64,000 nucleotides of DNA, from the NCBI RefSeq assembly GCF_027474825.1, contig NZ_CP107030.1, forward strand, positions 918,501 through 982,500. The letters run 5' to 3'. The notes below the pieces were generated by a model, which searched no databases, was not told the origin of the DNA, and saw nothing but the letters and a program-made list of their open reading frames with translations. The position numbers were made by a program, and so were the translations under genes. Below, piece by piece: positions 35,650-45,182 of the stretch. Source of the stretch: Maribacter halichondriae (GTDB lineage: Bacteria > Bacteroidota > Bacteroidia > Flavobacteriales > Flavobacteriaceae). The stretch's first letter is position 1. Each line of letters begins with the position of its first letter.

Positions 35650-36111
35650 TAGATAGAGTCTAAATTTTATTGGTCAAATTATAAATAAGTAGTATCACCA
35701 AGAACCAAAAAATTGGTCATGTTAACATGATAAACGGGCAATTCAAAAATATCTTGTATAAGGAAGGTATTATTTTTAGGTAGCTGATTTAATCCTCATA
35801 TTTCATAATGGGCAAATCTATTCTTTTGCGAATAAATTAGTGGGTAATTTTTATCAAAAATAAGTTTTGATGATGGTTGTTCAAAAGATATGGGGCCATT
35901 CAATACTATAACCTTCTTTATAGCGTTATATTTTTTGAAGCCAAAGGCGCTTCGGCCATATCGAAAACGGATTTGAAAATATTTTTAAGACAACAAAATA
36001 TTATATGCAAATCATCGTTTAATATGCCGAAAGTGTACTAAAATTAATCAAAATACAAATTGCGAACTACCTATTTATCGTAGTTTACTTTTTTGAACTC
36101 AAGTCCTAATT
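35650..36111. other. Gap between porV and gldJ where porU usually lies
   Basis: About 460 AT-rich bases. No PorU-like segment is recognisable on either strand. A minus-strand open stretch of about 65 codons (roughly 35797-35989) reads KYFQIRFRYGRSAFGFKK and ends HYEI; it has no start codon I trust. As I recall from Flavobacterium johnsoniae, porU stands here, between gldJ and porV. Confidence 0.5.
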
Positions 36112-37782
36112 ATGAAAAAACAGTTTATCAAAGTTGTACTCTCTTTTGCAGTGATAGCGGGAGGTTTTACGGTTACCAGCTGTAAGAAGTCCGGTTCTTC
36201 TTCCAAAAATGTTTCGAGAGCTACAGGTTGGAAAATAAATGCCAAAGAAGGCGGTTTTCAGTACAATACAGATTTTAAGGAGCAAGAGACCGCTCCTGGC
36301 CTTGTATTTGTTGAAGGTGGTACTTTTACTAAAGGTAAAGTACAGGATGACGTTATGCACGACTGGAACAATACCCCGACTTCCCAGCATGTTCAGTCCT
36401 TCTATATGGACGAGACCGAGGTTACCAACGTGATGTATTTGGAATATTTGGATTATTTGAAGAGTGTCTATCCTCCTGAAAATCCTAAATACACAAACAT
36501 ATATACGGGTGCTTTGCCAGATACTCTGGTATGGAGAAACCGTTTGGGATTCAATGAGACCATGACGAATAATTACTTGCGTCACCCAGCATATGCGGAA
36601 TATCCCGTTGTTGGTGTGAACTGGGTTCAAGCTACGCAATTTGCCGAATGGAGAACGGACCGCGTTAACGAGGTCATGCTTGAAAGAGAAGGATATCTTT
36701 CTAAGGATGCTAAATACCAAGCTGCAACCGGCGAAGTTCAAGGTACTTTTAGCACGGAAGCTTATTTGAACCGACCCGAATCGGTATATAATGGTCAAAT
36801 CGACTCGCTTCAGGGCAAGCAAAAGAAAGATAGCGTAAACACCTACGCCAAAAGAAGTAGTGGTGTAATCATTCCTGAATATCGACTGCCTACCGAAACA
36901 GAGTGGGAATATGCGGCTCAGGCCAACCAAGGTACACGTGAATACAATAACTATCGTGGACGAAAAAAATATCCATGGGAAGGCGACTATACCCGTAACG
37001 GACAACGTGTTGGTCGAGGAGACCAATTAGCAAACTTCAAGCAAGGTAAAGGTGACTACGGCGGAATTGCAGGATGGTCAGATGATGGTGCAGATATTAC
37101 CGCCCAGGTAATGTCATACAAGCCAAATGACCTTGGGTTGTACGATATGGCGGGTAACGTGGCCGAATGGGTTGCAGATGTCTATCGCCCAATCGTTGAT
37201 GATGAAGTAAGTGATTTCAACTACTACCGTGGAAATATTTACATGAAAACGGCAATCGGAGAAGATGGAAAAGTTAATATTCTAAGGGATTCTATTGTAT
37301 ACGACACACTTCCTAATGGGAAAATCGTAGCCATGAACCTTCCCGGGGAAATCAAAATGGTTCCTGTTGATGAGCAAGAAACTTATTTAAGAACCAACTT
37401 CTCTTCTTCCGACAATAGAGGTTATAGAGACGGTGATCCAGGATCGTCGCGGTTTTTTGACAGGTTCAGTGATGAAGAAGACGCAGCCGATGCCAAGCAA
37501 ATGTATGATTCGCCACAGCACAAAGTGGAACGTGATTCTGCCGGAGCATTAGTCAGGACGTATGACCACTCTAATAACAGAAGTACTTTGATCAACGACG
37601 AGGTGCGAGTTTTCAAAGGTGGCTCTTGGAGAGATCGCGCTTATTGGTTAGATCCTGCACAACGAAGATATTTGCCACAATATATGGCTACAGACTATAT
37701 AGGGTTTAGATGTGCCATGTCTAGAGTTGGTTCGAAATCCAAGACAAAGAACAAGACCGTACGTGGCAAAAAGGCCAAGTAA
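36112..37782 (+). CDS. gldJ: Gliding motility lipoprotein GldJ
   Basis: 556 residues, about the usual GldJ size. Signal with lipobox VTSCKKSGS at the N-terminus. The body is a formylglycine-generating-enzyme-like (FGE/sulfatase-modifying) fold: GLVFVEGGTFTKGK, FYMDETEVTNVMYLEYL, YPVVGVNWVQATQFAEWR, LPTETEWEYAAQA, YDMAGNVAEWVADVY and FKGGSWRDRAYW. The family's enzymatic cysteines are not evident, as expected for structural Gld proteins. GldJ stabilises GldK and is needed for gliding and T9SS. A strong terminator follows and then murF. Confidence 0.96.
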   Translation: MKKQFIKVVLSFAVIAGGFTVTSCKKSGSSSKNVSRATGWKINAKEGGFQYNTDFKEQETAPGLVFVEGGTFTKGKVQDDVMHDWNNTPTSQHVQSFYMDETEVTNVMYLEYLDYLKSVYPPENPKYTNIYTGALPDTLVWRNRLGFNETMTNNYLRHPAYAEYPVVGVNWVQATQFAEWRTDRVNEVMLEREGYLSKDAKYQAATGEVQGTFSTEAYLNRPESVYNGQIDSLQGKQKKDSVNTYAKRSSGVIIPEYRLPTETEWEYAAQANQGTREYNNYRGRKKYPWEGDYTRNGQRVGRGDQLANFKQGKGDYGGIAGWSDDGADITAQVMSYKPNDLGLYDMAGNVAEWVADVYRPIVDDEVSDFNYYRGNIYMKTAIGEDGKVNILRDSIVYDTLPNGKIVAMNLPGEIKMVPVDEQETYLRTNFSSSDNRGYRDGDPGSSRFFDRFSDEEDAADAKQMYDSPQHKVERDSAGALVRTYDHSNNRSTLINDEVRVFKGGSWRDRAYWLDPAQRRYLPQYMATDYIGFRCAMSRVGSKSKTKNKTVRGKKAK

Positions 37783-37807
37783 GTCGAATAAAACTATTCT
37801 GAAATTA

Positions 37808-37837
37808 AGGCCCCGATGCAATCATCGGGGCTTTTTT
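37808..37837 (+). terminator. Rho-independent terminator after gldJ
   Basis: GCCCCGATG / CATCGGGGC stem of nine pairs with loop CAAT, followed by six T bases (37832-37837). Confidence 0.8.
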
Positions 37838-37839
37838 AA

Positions 37840-37847
37840 TACCTTTG
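37840..37847 (+). promoter_or_regulatory. -7 promoter box TACCTTTG immediately before murF
   Basis: Exact TAnnTTTG, ending four bases before the ATG at 37852 and starting two bases after the gldJ terminator T run. The expected transcript start falls on the start codon. Confidence 0.5.
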
Positions 37848-37851
37848 TTTC

Positions 37852-39126
37852 ATGACCATTGAAACACTCCACGAGCTCTTTTTAGCGCATCCCACAGTTT
37901 CTACAGATACCCGAAAAATTACCAAGAATTGTCTTTTCTTCGCCTTGAAAGGAGACAATTTCGATGGAAATGAATTCGCCGAAGATGCGCTCGGTAAAGG
38001 TGCCTCATATGTCATCATCGATAACAAGCAATATAAGACATCGAAAAACTGTATCCTTGTTGATAGCGTATTGGCTATCCTTCAAAAACTGGCCAGCTTC
38101 CATAGAAACTACTGCCATGCGAAAATCATCGGACTGACCGGGAGCAATGGCAAGACCACGACCAAAGAATTGATTTATGCCGTACTCTCAAAAAAGTATA
38201 AGACGGTGGCTACCCAAGGTAATCTTAACAATCATATCGGAGTACCATTGACATTACTCTCCATTAAAAAGGATACTGAAATCGCTATCATCGAAATGGG
38301 GGCGAATCATCAAAAAGAGATTGAATTTCTATGTGGAATCGCACAACCTGATTTCGGGTATATCACAAATTTCGGAAAAGCCCACCTCGAAGGTTTTGGT
38401 GGCGTTGAAGGAGTTATCAAAGGAAAAAGTGAACTCTATGATTTTCTGATATCGAATGGAAAATCAATTTTTTTGAATGCCGATGATCCTATTCAATTAG
38501 AAAAATTAAGCACCTATATTAAGAAAATCGGGTTTAGTACCGACAAACTTGCCTACTACAAAATCGAGTTTTTAGGTGCTAATCCTTTCGTGACCTGTAG
38601 GGTCGAAGGGACGACGATACAGTCTCAACTCATCGGAGGATATAATTTCACGAACTGTGCGGTGGCAATTCTTATGGGAAAATATTTTAATGTGCCCATA
38701 GAAACTATTAAAGAGGGTATAGAAAACTATACGCCCCAGAACAATCGTTCTCAGATTCTTAGGCAAAATGGCAATCAAATCATATTGGACGCGTACAACG
38801 CCAACCCCACCAGTATGCAAGCCGCCTTAGAGAATTTCGCGGTAATGGACGGCGAAAAGAAAATTGCTTTTTTGGGCGATATGTTCGAATTGGGAGAAAC
38901 GGCAGCTGTAGAACATCAGAATATTGCAGACCTCATCTCCAATATGAAATTCGATGATGTTTTTTTGGTGGGAAAAAATTTCTACGCGACAGAGACAACC
39001 CTAAAAAAGTTCGACACTTTCGAAAGTCTATCGGAATATGTAAAGAAAGCCAAACTCCCTAAAGGAAAAATTCTAATAAAAGGTTCGCGCGGAATGGCCT
39101 TGGAGCGGCTGTTGAACATTCTTTGA
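37852..39126 (+). CDS. murF: UDP-N-acetylmuramoyl-tripeptide--D-alanyl-D-alanine ligase
   Basis: 424 residues. Adds D-Ala-D-Ala to the UDP-MurNAc-tripeptide in peptidoglycan synthesis, with ATP, in the cytoplasm. ATP-binding loop IGLTGSNGKTTTKELI (about 100-115); the central ligase domain has EMGANHQKEIEFLC, TNFGKAHLEGFGG and the carbamylated-Lys-region FGGVEGVIKGKSELYDFL; the C-terminal domain has LDAYNANPTSMQAALENF and FLGDMFELGETA. Its stop is directly adjacent to that of cusB on the other strand. gldJ-murF adjacency is typical of Flavobacteriaceae. Confidence 0.97.
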   Translation: MTIETLHELFLAHPTVSTDTRKITKNCLFFALKGDNFDGNEFAEDALGKGASYVIIDNKQYKTSKNCILVDSVLAILQKLASFHRNYCHAKIIGLTGSNGKTTTKELIYAVLSKKYKTVATQGNLNNHIGVPLTLLSIKKDTEIAIIEMGANHQKEIEFLCGIAQPDFGYITNFGKAHLEGFGGVEGVIKGKSELYDFLISNGKSIFLNADDPIQLEKLSTYIKKIGFSTDKLAYYKIEFLGANPFVTCRVEGTTIQSQLIGGYNFTNCAVAILMGKYFNVPIETIKEGIENYTPQNNRSQILRQNGNQIILDAYNANPTSMQAALENFAVMDGEKKIAFLGDMFELGETAAVEHQNIADLISNMKFDDVFLVGKNFYATETTLKKFDTFESLSEYVKKAKLPKGKILIKGSRGMALERLLNIL

Positions 39127-40833
39127 TTATTGGATGGTCTGAGTAACACTGCCACAGGTCAGCATCTTATCACCAAAATAGGGGTTCAATACTTTATTCT
39201 CGAAACTCAACCAATCAGCCCCCTTGTTACCGTCGGCCATGGGGCAGTGCTGCACATATACCGGTTGATTCAAATTTTTAAGATTTGAGGCAATATTCAC
39301 CATCTTCTGTGATAATGGCTTAAAATGTTGTCGCTGTTCGGCTATATCGGCCGCTTCGGAAATTGCTGCGGCATTATCAATAATGCCCTGAATATTAGAA
39401 CGTGTAACGGCTTCCATACTCGTTATATCCAACGCATTTAATTCTTTTAAAAGAGCATTGGCCCTTGCCATTGTTTTTTCAGTATCGGTAGCTATCAAGG
39501 CATCCTTTATAGCAATATAACTATGAATGATTTTGGTAAACTTTGCTTGAAAGGTGCTATCAAGGTTCAAAGCTATTGGTTCTCCCTCCATGTTAGATGA
39601 CGCAATATTTTTATCCTTAGCGCCCATCATCGACTTTTTACCCTGCAATTGAGCGGCGGCATCAACAGTAAAAGTTCCATTTGTGACTACCTCATCACCT
39701 GGATTCAAACCTTCTAGTATGGTATAGAAATCGCCCATCACATTCCCCAAAGTGACCTCCGCTATTTCAAAAACCGGTTCATCTGAAACTGTTTTAACGT
39801 AGACCAAAGATCGCTTTCCGGTCCATAGTACCGAGGACTTTGGCACTGTCAATACTTGACTGGCACCATCTACAGCTACAGTACCTTGAACGAACATACC
39901 CGGCTTTAAGAGCTGTTGTTTATTGTTTAAGGTAACCCTAACGGAAACCGTCCTTTTCGTCGGATCTAAAATTGGTTCTACAAATGAGATTTTCGCTTCC
40001 AGTTTTTTATCATCGAAAGCCTTGGAAGTAATCAGTATGTCCTGTCCCATATTTAGCAAGGGAAGTTGGTTTTCATAGGCATCGAAGACCGCCCAAACCG
40101 TATATAAGTTCGAAACTTTGTACAAGGGATCTCCCTCATTGTAAAATTGGCCCTCTGCAGCCATAATTTCAGTGACGGTACCCGACACATCGGCAATCAG
40201 CGGAAAATTAAACATCGGTTTCCCCGTTTGTAGCACCTCATCAATCTGCCTATCGGTCATTTTCCACAATCCCATGGTATTTCGAGTTGCGGCCCACAAT
40301 TTGGGATTGGATTCCCTAAAAGAAGAAGACGTTAGCAACCTATCTTGTGCGGTGTACATTTCAGGGGCATAAATAACCCCTATCTGTTGTCCTTTTTTGA
40401 CATATTCACCAACATAGTTGACATTGAGCTTCTCGATACGACCATCAAAAATGGTGGTCTGTACCGCATTGGTCTTTTCATTTGATGTTATGACTCCTGA
40501 TAAAACCAGTGTATTGTTTTCCAAATCGTTGACGCCTATGGTCGTTGTTTCGATATTGGCCAATGCCATGGCATTTTCAGACATTCTAAACTGGTTTGCT
40601 TCTAGGATATCACCACCGGTATCTACAGCAATCAAATCCATTCCACATAAAGGACAATCGCCTTTTTCCGTTTTGGATATTTGGGGATGCATAGAACAAG
40701 TCCATTGGGCCTGCCTATCTTTTTCAGTTTGGGGAGTATGACCGTTTTCTTTTTCTGTTGTACCAAAAATCAGATATCCCAAAACCAGACCTGCCGCCAA
40801 AAGTGCTAGATATGTTCCGTACTTCTTGATCAT
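39127..40833 (-). CDS. cusB: Cu/Ag-type efflux RND periplasmic adaptor subunit
   Basis: 568 residues, an adaptor linking RND pump CusA to the outer-membrane channel. After one N-terminal membrane anchor (about 7-25) comes a heavy-metal-binding domain, WTCSMHPQIS...GDCPLCGMDL (residues 44-68), with CxMHP and CPxCGM metal ligands. Then the lipoyl/barrel-sandwich adaptor (VVYGEYVKKGQQIGVIYAPEMYTAQ and DVSGTVTEIMAAEGQFYNEGDPLYKV). The last 150 residues form a DUF3347-like helical domain not found in short CusB proteins and ending in a Cys/His pair (VYVQHCPMADG), possibly metal-binding. Overlaps cusA by four bases. Confidence 0.92.
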   Translation of the reverse strand: MIKKYGTYLALLAAGLVLGYLIFGTTEKENGHTPQTEKDRQAQWTCSMHPQISKTEKGDCPLCGMDLIAVDTGGDILEANQFRMSENAMALANIETTTIGVNDLENNTLVLSGVITSNEKTNAVQTTIFDGRIEKLNVNYVGEYVKKGQQIGVIYAPEMYTAQDRLLTSSSFRESNPKLWAATRNTMGLWKMTDRQIDEVLQTGKPMFNFPLIADVSGTVTEIMAAEGQFYNEGDPLYKVSNLYTVWAVFDAYENQLPLLNMGQDILITSKAFDDKKLEAKISFVEPILDPTKRTVSVRVTLNNKQQLLKPGMFVQGTVAVDGASQVLTVPKSSVLWTGKRSLVYVKTVSDEPVFEIAEVTLGNVMGDFYTILEGLNPGDEVVTNGTFTVDAAAQLQGKKSMMGAKDKNIASSNMEGEPIALNLDSTFQAKFTKIIHSYIAIKDALIATDTEKTMARANALLKELNALDITSMEAVTRSNIQGIIDNAAAISEAADIAEQRQHFKPLSQKMVNIASNLKNLNQPVYVQHCPMADGNKGADWLSFENKVLNPYFGDKMLTCGSVTQTIQ

Positions 40834-43800
40834 AGTTCTACAACTTTAATTTTCTTCGAATATTTTAATTCGGCCTCTTTTCTCCAACTGAATAGCACCG
40901 GCACGATAAACAATGAAATCAAAGCGACCAGCATTCCTCCAAAACTAGGTATTGCCATGGGTATCATTACATCACTTCCACGGCCATTCGAGGTCAAAAT
41001 AGGCAATAATGCCAAAAGTGTGGTGGCCGTTGTCATTAGACAGGGTCGAATACGTTTTACACCGGCTTCCAATACCGAAGCCCGAACACTTTTAATATCA
41101 TCCGGACTATTCTTATCAAAGGTCTGTTTTAAATAGGTGGCCATTACGACACCGTCATCCGTGGCAATTCCGAAAAGGGCAATAAAACCAACCCACACGG
41201 CGACACTTAAATTTATAGTCTGAATATTGAATAGGTCGCGCATATTCATTGCGCCCAAACCGAAGTTCATAAACCATGATTGGCCATAGAGCCAAATCAA
41301 AATAAATCCTCCTGAAAATGCGACCGCAACCCCTGTAAAGACCATCATTGAAATGGACACCGACCTAAACTGTAGGTATAAAATCAAAAAAATGGCCAAC
41401 AATACCAAAGGTACTATAAACGATAATGTCTTTTCAGCGTGCAATTGATTTTCATAAGTTCCGGCAAATTGATAGCTTATCCCTTGTGGAAGCTCCAATG
41501 ATTTATCGGCAAGTCTTTGCTCGATTTCCCGCAGTGCGTTTTGTACCACATCGACCTCCGCAAAACCATCTTCTTTATCAAAAAGTACGTAACCGACTAA
41601 AAAACCATCTTCGCTCTTGATATTTTGTGGTCCTTTCTCATAGGCAATGGAAACGAAATCGGATAAAGGAACGGATGTACCATTATTAATATCAACATAG
41701 ATATTTTCAAGATCTTCAGGACCACCCCTTAATTCACGGGGATAGCGTACACGAATTCCGTAGCGTTCACGACCTTCGACGGTTTCGGTCAATACTTTTC
41801 CACCAATGGCAATCTCAAGCGTTTCCTGCACATCGGAAATCGACAACCCATACCGTGATATCCTGTTTCTATCGATATTGATCATTAGATAGGGCTTGCC
41901 AACAATTCTGTCGGCGAATACAGCATCTTTTTTTACGCCCGCTGTTTCTTTTAATACAGACTCAAGCTGCACTCCAAAAGATTCTATTTCTGTCAGATTT
42001 TGGCCTTTTACCTTGATGCCCATGGGAGCTCGCATTCCGGTCTGGAGCATTACAAGCCGTGTTTCGATAGGCTGTAATTTAGGGGCCGAGGTAACCCCTG
42101 GGAGGTTCGTGACGGAAACAATGGCATTCCAGATATCTTCTTTGTTTTGAATTTCTTTTCTCCAATTTCTATAGAAAGTTCCGCCATCGTCGATAACAAG
42201 ATCGTCTTTATCATATCCACTTCCTGCCTCGACAAAATCTCCGGATTTGGTTTCAAAAAGCCCAGAATCATTTGTTTTGAAAGAAATAGGATTTCCTTCT
42301 TCATCCAAAATAAATTCCGGTTTATAGAAAATCACGTTCTCGTACATGGACATCGGTGCCGGATCTAAAGCTGATTCTACTCGCCCTGCCTTACCCACCA
42401 CAGTTGCAATTTCAGGAAGGCTGGCAACGGCCATATCCAATTGTTTCAGCACCCTTTGATTTTCACTGACACCCGCATGTGGCATCGAGGTCGGCATTAG
42501 AAGATATGAACCTTCATCTAGCGAGGGCATGAATTCCTTTCCCGTATTCCGCATAATCAAAAGGCCGAAGACCAGAAGCAGAAAAGGAACACTCAAGAAT
42601 AATATTTTGTTTTCCAAGGCCCAAGTCAAAATGCGCTCATAGTACTTTCTAAAAAATATAATACCTCCTAAAATAAGTAGGCAAATGGCAGCTACAAAAA
42701 GGAGGTTGAAGATGACATGGCTATCAAAACCGAGTGGTCTCCAATATAAACCCAACAATAATACTATGGAAAACGCACCCCATATCATTTGATACCGATT
42801 TTGTGCTTCTAACCTTATATAATATAATCGTTCCAAAAGATTAACGATACCGAATCCCATTAATACGACCCCAAGAATATGGCCATAAAGAAGAATTATC
42901 AATCCTGATACTATCAAAATGGCGCTTGTTACAATTCCGAAAATCTTCTTTCTTTCACGTTTCTTAAAAAGCTGCGCCGCAAAAGGAGGTATCAAAAAGA
43001 GTGCAATGAACATCGATGCCGTTAAAGCCGCTGTTTTAGTAAAGGCCAGCGGAGAAAAAGCTTTCCTTCGGCACCTGTCAAGGTAAAAACGGGAATGAAA
43101 CTGATAATCGTGGTCAACCCCGCCGTAAGAATGGCTCCCGAGACTTCAGTTGTGGCTTCATATACAATTGTATCAATATTGGTACTTTTCGTATGCATTT
43201 CGAAATGACGCATAATATTTTCGGAAAGTATGATGGCCATATCTACCATGGTACCGATTGCAATGGCGATACCTGATAAAGCAACAATGTTTGCATCGAC
43301 CTTGAACAGCTTCATGGCGATAAATACCATTAAAACTGCAATGGGCATTAAGCTTGATATCAGGGCCGAAATTCTTAGATTGAACAACATTACGATAACC
43401 ACAAGAATGGTAATCAGAACCTCATAGGTGAGTGCGTTACCCAAGGTACCCAACGTTTCATTGATCAATTCGGTGCGGTCGTAAAAGGGAACTATGGTCA
43501 ATTTAGATGTTCTCCCATCCTTTAAAATTTTACTCGGCAATGCGGGTGAAATTTCATCGATTTTTCCCTTTACTTGGGTAATCGTTTCCATGGGGTTAAC
43601 CCCATATCGCGACACCACTACCCCACCGACAACTTCTGCGCCCTCCTTGTCCAAAAATCCTCTCCGTTCCGCAGGTCCCAAGGTCACTCTGGCAATATCC
43701 TTGATTCTAATGGGTGTGAAGTCGGTGGTTCGCACCTCCGATTCCTCGATATCCTTAATGCTTTTTACATATCCCAGCCCACGAACGAAATACTCGGCTT

Positions 43801-44530
43801 GATTAATTTCCAGCGTTTTGGCCCCAACATCTTTATTGCTTTCCTTTACAGCCTCTACCACTTCGGACAACGATACATCATATTGCCGCATCAGTTCTGG
43901 GTCAACGTCAATTTGATATTCTTGAATATACCCGCCAATAGAAGCCACTTCGGAAACACCTTTGGCCGAGGCAAGTGCATTCTTGACGTAAAAGTCTTGA
44001 ATACTTCGTATTTCATGTAAGTCCCAGCCACCTGTGACCTTACCATTTTTGTCACGCCCTTCGAGCGTATACCAAAATATCTGCCCTAAGGCAGTCGCAT
44101 CAGGCCCAAGTGTGGGTTGAACACCATTAGGTAGAAGATTATTAGGTAATGCATTTAATTTCTCTAACAATCGACTTCTGGACCAATAGAATTCCACATC
44201 TTCCTCAAAAATGACATAGATACTCGAAAAACTGAACATTGACGAACTGCGAATGGTCTTCACTCCAGGAACGCCCAACAAATGTGCCGTAAGCGGATAG
44301 GTTATTTGATCTTCGATATCCTGAGGGGACTGGCCCTCCCATTGCGTGTATACTATCTGCTGGTTCTCGCCAATATCCGGAATCGCATCGACTGAAACAG
44401 GATTCTTGGGAAATAATTCATTTCCAAAATCGAAAGGAGAATGCACCATACCCCATACCAAAAAGAGCAGCAATAAAATAACTGCTACCAATTTGTTTTC
44501 AATTAAGAATTTGATGCCTTTGTTAAGCAT
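40830..44530 (-). CDS. cusA: Cu/Ag-type RND efflux pump CusA, frame broken near 43055
   Basis: About 1,235 residues when joined. The heavy-metal RND inner-membrane pump. N-terminal part: TM1 (MLNKGIKFLIENKLVAVILLLLFLV), the pore domain FDFGNELFPKNPVSVDAIPD and TM4 GIAIAIGTMVDMAIILSENIMRHFE with the proton-relay Asp. The frame ends at LFLRWPLLKQRL*, and one more base in the T5 run (minus, 43055-43059) restores GKLFSPLAFTKTAALTASMFIALF, the expected sequence. After TM6 an insert adds about four helices (FGIVTSAILIVSG to ILGGIIFF) not in E. coli CusA. The second half has Met-rich MLQTGMRAPMGIKVKG and GIATDDGVVMATYL. The outer-membrane factor gene is not nearby. Confidence 0.9.
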
Positions 44531-44589
44531 TTTAAATTGTTGGATGAAGTAGTTCCGTTCGTCGAAAAACCCCCGTAAACCTTAACGTT

Positions 44590-44597
44590 CAAAAGTA
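44590..44597 (-). promoter_or_regulatory. -7 promoter box TACTTTTG for cusA-cusB
   Basis: Exact TAnnTTTG on the minus strand, 59 bases before the cusA ATG. A TTTG about 15 bases further upstream could be a -33 element, but the spacing is short. Confidence 0.45.
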
Positions 44598-44743
44598 GCA
44601 AATGATTGTAGGCAAAGTCGAACTATTTCTTCTAAAAAACTCAAAATTATATGGTATTAAAGGGAAGAGGTATGACTAGAGTTATACAAATCGACTATTT
44701 CGAAATGTTCAAACCGACAAAAAGAAGGGAGAAAGTCAATTTA

Positions 44744-44756
44744 GTGGGTTATACTG
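44744..44756 (-). repeat. Duplicate of tRNA-Val 3' end
   Basis: The 13 bases GTGGGTTATACTG are an exact copy of 44816-44828, which covers the 3' acceptor end of the tRNA plus one base. The copies are 72 bases apart. Confidence 0.65.
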
Positions 44757-44803
44757 CCCCGACGCTTCGGGGGAACCTGACTTCCCGGCAGGCAGGCCAG
44801 TGA
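44757..44803. repeat. GC-rich REP-like hairpins beside the tRNA
   Basis: CCCCGA / TCGGGG stem at 44757-44772 with loop CGCT, then a CCTG...CAGGCAGG inverted segment at 44776-44796. It resembles short extragenic palindromes; in minus-strand direction it lies just downstream of the tRNA and could affect its 3' end. Confidence 0.4.
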
Positions 44804-44816
44804 ACTCGAAATTTTG

Positions 44817-44891
44817 TGGGTTATACTGGATTCGAACCAGTGACCTCTGCCCTGTCAAGGCAGCGCTCTAAACCAACTGAGCTAATAACCC
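44817..44891 (-). tRNA. tRNA-Val (anticodon GAC)
   Basis: 75 bases, a cloverleaf with acceptor GGGTTAT / ATAACCC, D stem GCTC/GAGC, an anticodon stem CTGCC / GGCAG around loop TTGACAG (anticodon GAC), variable arm and T arm with GGTTCGAATCC. No encoded CCA, discriminator A. A TACCTTTG box lies at 44904 on the minus strand. It is the partner of tRNA-Val (TAC) 3.9 kb away on the other strand. Confidence 0.93.
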
Positions 44892-44903
44892 AAAAACAGA
44901 TGG

Positions 44904-44911
44904 CAAAGGTA
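44904..44911 (-). promoter_or_regulatory. -7 promoter box TACCTTTG for tRNA-Val (GAC)
   Basis: Exact TAnnTTTG on the minus strand, 12 bases before the tRNA's 5' end. No clear -33 element. Confidence 0.5.
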
Positions 44912-45182
44912 AAATTAATTTTGGATTAAAAAAGATAGCTTTATCCATAATTCGGGCTAATCCATACCTAAACTTTTATTTCATGACATCGCAAGACTTT
45001 TTTGTTAAGCAGCTTTAGGCCGCACCAGTTATTCTTTTAAGAACAATAACCTTTAATTTAAAAAATGTAAATTTATCCGTATTGAAAAAGTGCGTTCCGG
45101 TTCTTCTGCTACTTCACAAAAGCCCTAAAGTATTCTTATTCGATACAAGTACAACAATTAATGAACATAGTCAAAAGTGAAC

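Noticed and set aside
44744..44891. tRNA-bounded genomic island
   Set aside because: The repeats are only 72 bases apart and no integrase is encoded between or beside them.
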